A stretch of DNA of 64,000 nt, from positions 3,906,001 through 3,970,000 of the forward strand of contig NZ_CP077290.1 in NCBI RefSeq assembly GCF_019047785.1, written 5' to 3'. The notes under the pieces were generated by a model, which saw only the letters and a program-made list of their open reading frames with translations, did no database searches and was not told the origin of the DNA. Positions 25,235 to 33,042 of this stretch are shown here, piece by piece. How positions within the stretch are numbered: the first letter of the stretch is position 1; each line of letters opens with the position of its first letter. The translations under genes and the position numbers were made by a program. This DNA comes from Enterobacter cancerogenus. Its GTDB lineage: Bacteria; Pseudomonadota; Gammaproteobacteria; Enterobacterales; Enterobacteriaceae.

Positions 25235-26944
25235 ATGGCTGAGAAGTATTACAGCATTCTGACCAACAGGGGCAAGGAGCTGGAGGCGCAGTCCTCTGCG
25301 ACCGGGAAGCCCGTTATCATTAAAGATTTTGTGGTGGGTGACGGGAACGGCCAGGCCGTAAAACCGGATCCGGCGCAGACGAAACTGGCACGCGAGGTTT
25401 ATCGTAACGCGATATCAGCGCTGCAGGTTTCCCCGGACCAGGCGAATCAGTTTATTGCTCAGCTGGTGTTAGCGGCAGGAGTGGGCGGGTTCGTGGTGAG
25501 GGAAGTCGGACTGCTGACGGATGCAGGGGAACTGTATTCCGTTGCGAACTGTGCCGCGATTGAAAAGCCGGAGAACGGTGTCAGCGTGAATCTGCAGTAC
25601 CGCCTTGCGGTATCGGAGTCAGCGAACATTGAGCTTAAAGCCGCTACCGGCGATGGCCTGTTTCTGCGCATCGATAAGAATCTTTCTGAGATAGCGGCGA
25701 AAGGGGAACCCGCCCAGAAAAGTTCGCGTGAAGCCATTGGCGTTCTGGATGCTACGACTGCGCGTAAAGGTCTGGTCCAGCTCAGTAGCGCAATTGACAG
25801 TACGACTGAGGCGCTGGCTGCCACACCTAAAGCGGTCAAGGCGGCATACGACCTTGCGAACGGCAAATATACAGCTCAGGATGCCACCACGGTGAAAAAG
25901 GGTATCGTCCAACTCAGTAGCGCGACCGACAGCACATCTGAGACGCTGGCGGCTACCCCAAAGGCGGTTAAAGCGGTTAACGATGAACTGAACACGGTTA
26001 AAAACACTCTCGGTACAGCGGCATCAAAAGATGTGCAGACATCCAAAGATGATATTACTGCTGGACGTGTTCTGGTTAATGGCGGCGCTTTGGCTTTGAG
26101 GACAACGCTGGCAGGTGCCGGGAGGCCTCTTACTGATTTTAATGACCTCCCTGCAAATTCCGTGAGTTTTGGCTATGACAACGCAACTAACACCCCCGGC
26201 TTCACTGGCTCAGTTCTTGATTACGCTGGTTCTAGCGGTAAATATCGGGTGCAATTGGCAGCGCAGTATAACGGCAACGGAAACCGGATTGCATTTCGCA
26301 CGCGCAACGGCGATTCCGGTGGCGCATGGAATGCGTGGGGAGAGCTATACCACACACGAAATAAACCGACTGCCAGTGATGTTGATGCGGTTTCCGCAAC
26401 AAATGGTGGCACCTTTCAGAAAGAGGTTGGTTTTAATGGTGGTCTTTGGGTCAGGTCAAAGACAGGTATGTATAGCGGTAATGATGCCGCAGGTTACACT
26501 AGTAACAACATGCTACTGAAATCGTGGTACGGGATCGGTTTTTACTGCACGCTGACCGATGCAAATCAAAAGGAAACCGGACTAACCGGATACATCAATA
26601 CGCGTAGCGGTCGTCTGGAAATGAAAGAGCAGATCATCCCCGGTAACTACACCAACTTCGACGCCCGCTATCAGGCAAAAGGCAACTACACTCCTGCAGG
26701 ACAGGCATACACGAAAGCTGAGAGTGACGCCCGCTATGGCGTTATGAACGGGTTCCGCCGTGGAGGTCAACAACTACGAAATCCTACTGATGTCTTCTTT
26801 GGTAATTGGGAGTCCCCTGCTGGTTGCGTCGTTACAGGCATAACAATGGAAAACAGAAGCGACGGACGAAAGCTAGGGGTTTATTACCGTCAAATGCAGT
26901 ATCTCAACAAGCAAACTGGCGCCTGGGTAAACGTAGGAGATTAA
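25235..26944 (+). CDS. Tail fibre protein (P2 gpH-like, DUF3751 N-terminus)
   Basis: The 569-residue fibre begins with the baseplate-binding domain [17 protein letters not shown] ... [18 protein letters not shown]. Two tandem copies of a 44-codon unit follow (from 25748 and from 25880, each with a GLVQLSS or GIVQLSS core and [10 protein letters not shown]). The distal part (about 300-569) is Gly- and Tyr-rich, with SYARSK-like repeats replaced by [11 protein letters not shown], and should recognise the host surface. Codon use drops in GC towards the 3' end, a usual sign of exchange of the receptor-binding tip. The Tfa chaperone gene follows after 2 bases. Confidence 0.9.
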   Translation: MAEKYYSILTNRGKELEAQSSATGKPVIIKDFVVGDGNGQAVKPDPAQTKLAREVYRNAISALQVSPDQANQFIAQLVLAAGVGGFVVREVGLLTDAGELYSVANCAAIEKPENGVSVNLQYRLAVSESANIELKAATGDGLFLRIDKNLSEIAAKGEPAQKSSREAIGVLDATTARKGLVQLSSAIDSTTEALAATPKAVKAAYDLANGKYTAQDATTVKKGIVQLSSATDSTSETLAATPKAVKAVNDELNTVKNTLGTAASKDVQTSKDDITAGRVLVNGGALALRTTLAGAGRPLTDFNDLPANSVSFGYDNATNTPGFTGSVLDYAGSSGKYRVQLAAQYNGNGNRIAFRTRNGDSGGAWNAWGELYHTRNKPTASDVDAVSATNGGTFQKEVGFNGGLWVRSKTGMYSGNDAAGYTSNNMLLKSWYGIGFYCTLTDANQKETGLTGYINTRSGRLEMKEQIIPGNYTNFDARYQAKGNYTPAGQAYTKAESDARYGVMNGFRRGGQQLRNPTDVFFGNWESPAGCVVTGITMENRSDGRKLGVYYRQMQYLNKQTGAWVNVGD

Positions 26945-26946
26945 TT

Positions 26947-27462
26947 ATGGACAAATTCACTAATCCAACAATTTACAGATATGAGCACGTAGAAGTTAAC
27001 GGAATAATGCGCACGGGACTGTATTTTCAGGACATTCATGGGCGCGACTGGTACGAAACACTTCGCAACTGGAAAGGCGCTATATCCTTGGATGATGACA
27101 GGATCGTGATTGCTTACGAGGCAGATGTGTCATTTATGGGGATGCAGGAAGGGCGTGATGTATATGAAGTCGATCCCGCAGATGTACCAGCCAATGTATT
27201 AGGGAATTACAAGTTTTCTGATGGCGTATTTATTGATATCCGGCCAGGTGCTACCGAAATTGCGGAGCAAAAGAAAAATGAGCTTATGGAGGAAGCGGAT
27301 AGATCTATTGCTCCGCTTCAGGATGCCGTTGATATTGGTGAGGCTACTGACGCAGAAATAGCGCTGTTACAGGCATGGAAAAAATACCGAGTTTTACTTA
27401 ATCGTGTTGATACAAGTAACGCGCCGGATATCGATTGGCCACCGGTGCCGGACGATAACTAA
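26947..27462 (+). CDS. Tail fibre assembly protein (Tfa family)
   Basis: The start at ATG 26947 has AGGAG 7 bases upstream. The 171-residue protein has [23 protein letters not shown] in the middle and a C-terminal [25 protein letters not shown], the defining Tfa ending. Tfa proteins assist trimerisation of the fibre just upstream. Composition is AT-rich, matching the fibre tip, so both probably moved together. Confidence 0.93.
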   Translation: MDKFTNPTIYRYEHVEVNGIMRTGLYFQDIHGRDWYETLRNWKGAISLDDDRIVIAYEADVSFMGMQEGRDVYEVDPADVPANVLGNYKFSDGVFIDIRPGATEIAEQKKNELMEEADRSIAPLQDAVDIGEATDAEIALLQAWKKYRVLLNRVDTSNAPDIDWPPVPDDN

Positions 27463-27485
27463 CAGGCAGCAAAAAAGCCCGAATT

Positions 27486-27575
27486 TGGACTGACCCCATA
27501 AAGTTGGACAGTTCATGTTAAGCGACTGTCAGGGCCGGGGTTCGGTATTCTACCGGACTCAGGCCATTTAATTTC
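27486..27575 (-). mobile_element. Remnant of an IS3-family (IS150-like) insertion sequence
   Basis: The + strand shows an IS-type terminal repeat TGGACTGACCCC at 27486. On the minus strand a frame ends at 27518 with LNGLSPVEYRTPALTVA, the conserved C-terminal end of IS3/IS150 transposases. Only about 90 bases remain; the rest of the element is absent. The insertion begins within AAAAAAGCCCGAA, which looks like the left half of a terminator after the Tfa gene. Confidence 0.78.
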
Positions 27576-27839
27576 AATCCTGTTGTCCTGTATAATTTTC
27601 ATAATAGCTGAAAAAAATCATGAGAGACCAAGCGTGTAAAACTTCGGAGATGGGATGGGGCATGCCTGAAAGGTACCGCAAATAAGCAATAAATTACAAG
27701 TGCAAGCACTCCTGCGCGCGCAACCCACAGAATAAGATTACGGAGTTTCACTGTCTGACCGTATGGGTAAATGTTTTTTCAATGAAAAAATCCTTTTAAC
27801 TTGGGTTGTTCATAGCCTATATAAAATGAATTTAAATAG

Positions 27840-27938
27840 TCATTTATCTTCTTCATTATCTATAAAATAATGAAATAAACCATAGCCTGCCAGACAGAAA
27901 ACAATGTATCCAAGAGCGAAATAAAGCAACAAGAGCAT
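27840..27938 (-). CDS. Small membrane protein (32 aa)
   Basis: A short frame too small for ordinary gene finders. It has GGAGG 5 bases before the ATG and starts 18 bases after the stop of the neighbouring minus-strand gene, so the two form an operon. The product is one membrane helix (MLLLLYFALGYIVFCLAGYG) with an acidic tail DNEEDK. A further broken membrane-like frame may follow towards 27574. Function unknown. Confidence 0.5.
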   Translation of the reverse strand: MLLLLYFALGYIVFCLAGYGLFHYFIDNEEDK

Positions 27939-27956
27939 TTTCGCCTCCATAAGGTT

Positions 27957-28268
27957 TCATCCAGCTTTACTATTTTCGAAATACACGGCCCATGAGTCAG
28001 GTTCTTTTCTCACCAGGCATATTGTCCTTCGGTCAAGCGATTCAGGTGTTAAGACTTTTAGTGTGATGTCGATTTTACCTTCAGGAATGGTTTGCAGATA
28101 ATTATTCTCTTTACATGAGATTAACACAGGAGGAGTTTCGCCAAGGAATACCGGGCTGGCAGGGGAGGTAGGCTTGAAAAGAAAGATAATGTACAGGATA
28201 AGAGCCATTGTAAGAGCGCAAATCATCCATAGAAAAGCTTTAGCACCATCCGTGTATTTTACTGACAT
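27957..28268 (-). CDS. Membrane-anchored hypothetical protein
   Basis: 103 residues with AAGGAGG 4 bases before the ATG. One membrane segment near residues 12-32 (LWMICALTMALILYIIFLF) is followed by a periplasmic domain of about 70 residues with two Cys (ISCKENN and RTICLV), which could be disulfide-bonded. The gene is upstream in a small operon with the 32-residue protein. A plausible promoter has -10 TATAGC (28300-28305) and -35 TTAACA (28322-28327) at 16-bp spacing, and its -35 touches the palindrome at 28326. No family recognised. Confidence 0.65.
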   Translation of the reverse strand: MSVKYTDGAKAFLWMICALTMALILYIIFLFKPTSPASPVFLGETPPVLISCKENNYLQTIPEGKIDITLKVLTPESLDRRTICLVRKEPDSWAVYFENSKAG

Positions 28269-28325
28269 ATACCCTCCTTAATATATGGACAAGTTAGCAG
28301 CTATATCCTGTCTTTTGAAATTGTT

Positions 28326-28359
28326 AATAACGATCAATCTGAAACCATTGATCGTTATT
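28326..28359. promoter_or_regulatory. Perfect 13-8-13 palindromic operator-like site 1
   Basis: AATAACGATCAAT and ATTGATCGTTATT are perfect inverted repeats separated by CTGAAACC. The left edge overlaps the -35 of the membrane-protein operon. Each arm holds a GATC, and two more GATC follow at 28363 and 28374. A related site lies at 31445. The likely role is a binding site for a dimeric regulator; recombination is less likely because the two spacers differ. Confidence 0.6.
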
Positions 28360-28379
28360 GTCGATCAAAAAGTGATCGG

Positions 28380-29069
28380 TTGAATCTTGCTCAGTGAAGG
28401 ATGGGAGGAGCAAGAAAAAGGCTAACTGGGAATGTAGGTTCAAGATTAGTTACTTGGCGCAAAAGCGGGTGATACTCGCGAGTAGGCATTTGGTCAAAAT
28501 TAATTTTTTCGATTATGATGCAATTTGCATAGCGACTTTTTTGGGAAATGATTTATGGGGTAACCATGGGAAATTTTAAGTCGATAGACATTTGCTAATG
28601 TTCTCATACATGGGATATTGATATTGCTGTCCAACCGCGAAAAGCGGTGCTCCTTGACGGAATTCATCAATTTTTAAACCGGCAGTGTCATAATAAACCC
28701 AGCACGTTCATCAAGAAGGCCATGTAGCTTCCAACGATGGAATATGGTGGGAAAGAATAAGGTCTCGGATCCGGATGAAATCTTGTTTTATCCTGAAGTA
28801 AATGCTTGTTATCTATATGAAAGCTGTAACGGCTAAGCGACAAAACATTCTGGCGAATGCAAAGATCTCACGACTGAATGCCAAACTTATCTTCAGTTGG
28901 AAAGTAGCAACGAGAGGATAGGATAAGTTTTATAAATTGAATATTACATTAATGAATTATAAGCATTAACTTTCTCTAAAGCGAGTGACAAAAATGAATT
29001 TTAGATATAAAATGACCGCCAAACCAACTTTCACAGGGCTTATAAAATTCATTTCAAGCCCTGCGAGTT
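28380..29069. other. AT-rich region without supported genes
   Basis: No reading frame here has a good ribosome site and length. CAGGGCTT (29034) and AAGCCCTG (29056) form an 8-bp inverted repeat just beyond the mig-14-like stop, but without a T-run on the minus strand. A short frame at 28394-28579 was rejected. The DNA looks like decayed accessory sequence. Confidence 0.5.
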
Positions 29070-29957
29070 TTAACAAATTGTTCTGCGCAAAGATAATACT
29101 TCACACCATGTTTTCTTATATTCCCATTCCTCGCAATATTTCCCAAGAGAGAAGATGAGTTTTTTATTTCCCTCCTGACAAAGTTCTTTCGCTCTGTTGT
29201 AATTCTCCCAGAGCAAAATGCTTCCCACGCTCAAATCACTATAAGAAGGGTCATAGCCACCATTTATATCATCGAAATATACCCAATCGATTGCTTCAGT
29301 TTTGAAAATCAAGTCAATGGCTATAATTTCATCATTTAATGTCAGCACCGCACCAAACAACATATGCCGAAATCGTTCAATGGTTTCAAACAGATTTTCC
29401 TCTGGGAATGGTCTGAGTTTATCTTTCCATCTTAACCTGAAGAGTTTGAGATATGCATCACAAATATCTTTTGAAGACAAGGATTCAATGTTTAAAATTT
29501 CACCGCCCGCTTTTATGAATCGATTCCTTTCTCCATTTCTTTTTCGAGATGTTTTTGAAGAAAAATTTTGTTTAATGTGACATATTTTATTTTTAAGTAA
29601 TCTATTGCTGAAAGAATTAAGTATAAATCCTGTTTGCTTTGGCGACATTTTTTTGGTTCTAAAAGGCAAGATAACTTTTCCGTCAGGATTACAAGGAATT
29701 ATTATGTCTTCATAAACGAAAGGATAATCTCCTGAAAATAAACACAACCCACCCTGAATAGAGTACGATGCGCATATCAAAACGTCGTCCTGAGTTTTGC
29801 AATAGTACTTTACTTCCTTGCCAAGTTTGTTACTGAGATATGTTATTACATCTGGATGACAACAAACACTCCCTCCGTACATAGCAAATGCTTGTTTATA
29901 AACATCCAAGCTACATTCTTTCCATCCTAACAGGGTTGCTTTTAACATACTTTCCAT
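29070..29957 (-). CDS. Mig-14 family protein (antimicrobial-peptide resistance)
   Basis: The 295-residue protein matches the Mig-14 pattern as I remember it: YGGSVCCHPDVITYL near residue 27, ILPFRTKKMSPKQTGFI, KLFRLRWKDKLRPFPEE, INGGYDPSYSDLSVGSILLWEN and SLGKYCEEWEYKKTWC near the end. Mig-14 of Salmonella is an inner-membrane-associated protein needed for resistance to cationic peptides such as polymyxin and for survival in macrophages; the family resembles GNAT-type folds. GC content is low (mid-30s per cent by eye), unlike the phage core, so it was probably acquired as cargo. The start may be the next ATG, three codons later. Placement near the prophage end fits lysogenic conversion. Confidence 0.8.
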   Translation of the reverse strand: MESMLKATLLGWKECSLDVYKQAFAMYGGSVCCHPDVITYLSNKLGKEVKYYCKTQDDVLICASYSIQGGLCLFSGDYPFVYEDIIIPCNPDGKVILPFRTKKMSPKQTGFILNSFSNRLLKNKICHIKQNFSSKTSRKRNGERNRFIKAGGEILNIESLSSKDICDAYLKLFRLRWKDKLRPFPEENLFETIERFRHMLFGAVLTLNDEIIAIDLIFKTEAIDWVYFDDINGGYDPSYSDLSVGSILLWENYNRAKELCQEGNKKLIFSLGKYCEEWEYKKTWCEVLSLRRTIC

Positions 29958-30689
29958 CGTTCATTTAGAATTTCGTAAGATGATAATCTAAAACTATATT
30001 CTAATGGTAAAGCACGCCGTCAGATTTGTTTAAGGTGTATTTAACTTAAAGTGAATTAAATTGAACTTTACCCAGTTTTGAGCTTGGCCGAGGTAGTCTA
30101 TAAGGTTTTCCAGCAGGTCATCGCTGACCTTCTTAAGCCTTGTAAGCTGCAGCGAATGAAGCATCTCCGCTGTAACATTCCTCTACGCTTGCCTGTGATT
30201 CTACCGATGACTATGTGAACGGCAATAAGCGACGGAAAAAGCGCTGGCGAAAACAAGAGCTTACAAGGACGAAACAATATCCATTTGTTAGACGGAGAAC
30301 ATGCGCAACTGTAGATTGCGTCACATTGGGTATTACTTAACCAACTGTGAGTTAACGCTTATTAAACAAGCAAGCGGCAGGTACTGCACTCTGGATGTAA
30401 TTTAAATTACCTCGAAGTGAGAGTGAATACGGTCAATGACTTTGGTGCTCTTGGATTTGATGGTGAGGGGAACAAGTTACCACTGCCGTCGAGTGAACGC
30501 GAAAGCAGTGGTTCTCATCAATGATATCGATTATCAGGAGTGAATGATGAGTAATGTCCTCGATGGAGTAAAGAAGACGTATCAAAGCAGATATGTGTCC
30601 AACAAGTTGAAGATGGTTACAGGGCCGCAAACATCACTCAACAAATTAAACATAGACTACATAAAGTAAATGGTTTATCAACGAGACGG
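29958..30689. other. Spacer without supported genes between mig-14-like gene and paralogue pair
   Basis: Over 700 bases show only short broken frames on both strands. A basic stretch NGNKRRKKRWRKQ near 30211 can be read, but it has no start signal. The content may be remnant coding DNA. A possible PhoP box lies at the left end. Confidence 0.45.
30027..30043 (+). promoter_or_regulatory. PhoP-box-like repeat upstream of the mig-14-like gene
   Basis: TGTTTA-AGGTG-TATTTA is a direct hexamer repeat with 11-bp period, one base off the PhoP consensus (T/G)GTTTA-N5-(T/G)GTTTA. It is on the strand opposite to the gene, about 70-86 bases before its start, and a -10-like ACTATA complement lies at 29993. 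Salmonella mig-14 is PhoP-activated, which makes the site plausible. Chance is also possible in AT-rich DNA. Confidence 0.35.
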
Positions 30690-30986
30690 CTAAAAATTAC
30701 TCTTCCCGGCACATCCTCTTGCAAGCTGCTGTGCATAAGTGCATCCGTCAGCCGTCAGAACAAGCCCCTGAAATGACAGATATGCATCGCCGTCTTCATA
30801 TCTCAGTGCCGCTTTCGACACAAGTTGTCTGTCTATCAGATCCGCAATGCATTTAATCAGTTCCGAAATGCTGACATCAGGAAAAAAGCGAACGAAATCT
30901 TTCGCATCGGGAGGGCAGGGAAAGAGAGCCCTTAGCCAGAAAATAATTTCGCATTCAAAAGTTGCGACTGATAAGTATTTACTCAT
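30690..30986 (-). CDS. Small winged-helix-like protein, paralogue B
   Basis: 98 residues with GGAG 8 bases before the ATG. The core WLRALFPCPPDAKDFVRFFP then LIDRQLVSKAALRYEDGDAYL and LTADGCTYA parallels the upstream gene, so the two arose by duplication. Helix-helix-strand order and a final Leu-Thr-x-x-Gly strand suggest a winged-helix fold, but no family is named. Less conserved N-terminus than its neighbour. Could be a small regulator or a defence or counter-defence factor. Confidence 0.65.
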   Translation of the reverse strand: MSKYLSVATFECEIIFWLRALFPCPPDAKDFVRFFPDVSISELIKCIADLIDRQLVSKAALRYEDGDAYLSFQGLVLTADGCTYAQQLARGCAGKSNF

Positions 30987-31053
30987 TTACAAACTCCAGT
31001 CATAGCAGATGTTAATCTACAGTGCCTCTGGCCTGCCTGAACCTTCTGACAGT

Positions 31054-31320
31054 TCAGCAGTGTGCAACGGCATAAGAAAAGCCCTTCTCTGTCAGGTGAA
31101 GATAAGCAAGTCTGACGTAGGGGATATCATCAGTTCGTGAGATAGCCCGGCGGCAAATCAGGCGTTTTTCAATAAGAGCTTCAATGTTTACAGCCATCTG
31201 TAGCTCGCTGATGTCCTCAAAACAACTGAAGTACTGTTTACCGGTTGGCGGATAGGGAAAGAAAATGGACAGGGCCTGCAGGATGTCCTGTTGCAGGCGA
31301 GGGGAGAGTAATTTATGCAT
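31054..31320 (-). CDS. Small winged-helix-like protein, paralogue A
   Basis: 88 residues with GAGGA 9 bases before the ATG. The core ALSIFFPYPPTGKQYFSCF then ALIEKRLICRRAISRTDDIPY and LTEKGFSYA matches the next gene at the same spacing, with the FP-PP motif and the LT-x-x-G-x-x-YA ending in common. The pair is transcribed leftwards. A CRP-like site and the second palindrome lie 95-160 bases upstream. If it is a DNA-binding protein, those palindromes are natural targets; this is inference. Confidence 0.65.
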   Translation of the reverse strand: MHKLLSPRLQQDILQALSIFFPYPPTGKQYFSCFEDISELQMAVNIEALIEKRLICRRAISRTDDIPYVRLAYLHLTEKGFSYAVAHC

Positions 31321-31415
31321 GTGTATAGTCCTCGAACTCGAAACACTAAAATGCCAGCCTCATCATTGGAATGACGAAACAGTAATAGTATTTTGCTTAA
31401 TCGATTCGGCTAAAA

Positions 31416-31478
31416 AGTGATCTTTGTCACACATTGTGATCGGTGATAACGATCAATTTAAGTTTATTGATCGGTGTC
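31416..31478. promoter_or_regulatory. CRP-like site and 13-8-13 palindrome site 2
   Basis: AGTGATCTTTGTCACA (31416-31431) has the CRP core GTGA-N6-TCAC. Next to it, 31445-31457 and 31466-31478 are inverted arms (11 of 13 matching) around TTAAGTTT, with the same CGATCAAT/ATTGATCG core and 8-base spacer as the site at 28326. Four GATC lie within 54 bases. The site is between divergent genes, paralogue A and the recombinase-like gene. Confidence 0.55.
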
Positions 31479-31712
31479 ATACGGATTGCGGAGATTGAAG
31501 TCATCTGTTTGACTAAACGTGATTTTGGTATTTGATTTTTACCACCTAAATTGGTGGTTTATCTTGCTCAGTAGAATCAGCAAACACAGAAACTAGGGCA
31601 TTCAGCAGGTTAATAATAGCATTTGAAAGTGAACTAGCTTTAGGCACACTGATTGTTTAATCTTAACAAGGTATCCTATTTGCAGTTGTTATGTTCTGTA
31701 TTGATCAGAGGA

Positions 31713-32150
31713 ATGGCTTCAGCTATGTCAACGGATGTGAATATTCTCACTTTAAATGAATTCTTTGCTATCAAACGAAAACTTGAGGCCATTTCTGATG
31801 TATGGTCAGATCTCTGGACTATGTTGTATCTGAGTCAGGTCAGGCCTTTGTGCCTTCTCAGACTTAAATATGACGATCTGACCAATGACAGACAGACGTT
31901 CGTAGCAGCGGGTAAGTTTAAAGAATGCATTATTGAGTTAAGGCCAGGGATAAAAAAAATTATCCAGGCACGGAGAAAGCGTTACCCGGATGATGTGTTT
32001 CTTTTTCAGAGCCACTCAAACTGTCGCAAATCATCCCCATGCCCGGTTACGCTGATTGCATTTAACACAGCACTGAAGAGGGCAGCCGTTGGTGTGACGA
32101 AAAAGGTAGTCAGCAGCAATAGTGCTTTTACCCTAACTCTAACAGAGTGA
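31713..32150 (+). CDS. Truncated tyrosine recombinase-like protein
   Basis: Start placed at ATG 31713 or 31725; AGAGG lies next to the first, so spacing favours the second. The sequence TMLYLSQVRPLCLLRLKYDDL holds the first catalytic Arg region, and FVAAGKFKECIIELRPG holds the conserved Lys hairpin. The frame stops after SNSAFTLTLTE, where HxxR should be, and the Tyr is absent. It cannot be catalytically complete. It is either a decayed integrase or a shortened DNA-binding derivative that acts as a regulator. It is AT-rich like its neighbours. Confidence 0.65.
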   Translation: MASAMSTDVNILTLNEFFAIKRKLEAISDVWSDLWTMLYLSQVRPLCLLRLKYDDLTNDRQTFVAAGKFKECIIELRPGIKKIIQARRKRYPDDVFLFQSHSNCRKSSPCPVTLIAFNTALKRAAVGVTKKVVSSNSAFTLTLTE

Positions 32151-32194
32151 AGTCCCGCAACCGATCTGTGTAAAAGATCAGATCGCGGTAACTA

Positions 32195-32851
32195 TTATTT
32201 TTTTCCTGAAGCCGAAAATAAAGCCACGGTGCCGGTCACTCTCACTTCAGCGGTTTCAAAATGATCGGAAAGTATTTTTCTTAAGGATGCCTCGGAGTCA
32301 TTTTTATTGGAGAAAATTCCTTTGCTATTGTAAGTATTCATAAGCAATTTTCCGAAACTATTGTGGTTTACGCCATTACCAAGAATAGTTGAACCGTAAA
32401 GTACTCCATCGACAGTCAACGCCATTTTGGCATTTCCTATAACTATAGCCTTATTGGCCATAGTCCCCGGCAGACAGTGAAGGAGATAAAACATTGAGAT
32501 GGAGTCGAATTGATTGTTAAGGTGAGCCGGATAAGTCTCAAATACATCATGATTAATTTGGTATTTTATCTTCGGCTTCCCAGCCCTTGCCGAAGCTGCC
32601 TCAAGGCTGGAATTATTTAGGTCTAATAGCGAAATGGCGCAGTCATCTGGAGCATGAGTTAAGTAGTAGCCGGTTCCTACTCCGACATCCAAATGGTTTG
32701 AACTGAGATTTCTCAGAAAGTGAGGAAGGAGGTACTTTTTTGTCGGGCAGCGCCATGCAAAATCATTGGAAAAATTCAGCACCCACCAGTCATAAAGCTT
32801 CAAAGTTAGCGGTGTGTAGACCTTGGCCCCTTCATCAGTCTTCATATTCAT
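32195..32851 (-). CDS. Class I SAM-dependent methyltransferase
   Basis: The start is placed at ATG 32851, with AAGGTG 6 bases upstream. The 218-residue protein shows motif I HLDVGVGTGYYL near residue 55, motif post-I ISLLDLNNSSLEAA, and a motif IV region SISMFYLLHCLPG. No DNA-binding or target-recognition domain is visible, so a small molecule or protein is the likely substrate. The recombinase-like gene converges on it 44 bases away. Cargo near the attachment site; substrate unknown. Confidence 0.8.
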   Translation of the reverse strand: MNMKTDEGAKVYTPLTLKLYDWWVLNFSNDFAWRCPTKKYLLPHFLRNLSSNHLDVGVGTGYYLTHAPDDCAISLLDLNNSSLEAASARAGKPKIKYQINHDVFETYPAHLNNQFDSISMFYLLHCLPGTMANKAIVIGNAKMALTVDGVLYGSTILGNGVNHNSFGKLLMNTYNSKGIFSNKNDSEASLRKILSDHFETAEVRVTGTVALFSASGKK

Positions 32852-32858
32852 TGATTTC

Positions 32859-33002
32859 ACCTTGTAACGGTTGGTGCTGTGAATTACATCAGTAACTTGT
32901 ACAGATTACAAGGTTATAGATGCCGTAGCCTGTGGTATGCAAGCACAAGCTACGGCAGACTGGCGATCATCCAATAGTGCGAGTATCAAATAGCCGCCAG
33001 TC
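32859..33002. repeat. Three successive inverted repeats
   Basis: ACCTTGTAA (32859) pairs with TTACAAGGT (32908). TGCCGTAGC (32921) pairs with GCTACGGCA (32949). Immediately next, GACTGGCG (32958) pairs with CGCCAGTC (32995). The last two touch, so together they could form a cruciform or a two-hairpin RNA. No T-run follows, so they are not ordinary terminators. Confidence 0.55.
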
Positions 33003-33042
33003 GTAACGGATTGTACTTTTTCGGGATGAAGGCGCAAAGTGT

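Noticed and set aside
28394..28579. 61-codon plus-strand frame after palindrome site 1
   Set aside because: GTG start without ribosome site, composition like the surrounding AT-rich spacer, no domain.
30433..30630. 65-codon minus-strand frame
   Set aside because: No ribosome site and no protein-like pattern.
28326..31478. A lox-like recombination pair
   Set aside because: The geometry fits, but the two 8-base spacers differ and the only nearby recombinase lacks catalytic residues.
31563..31575. Shared ATCTTGCTCAGT word near both palindromes (28385 and 31563)
   Set aside because: A 12-base match is expected by chance in 64 kb and its orientation relative to the palindromes is not the same.
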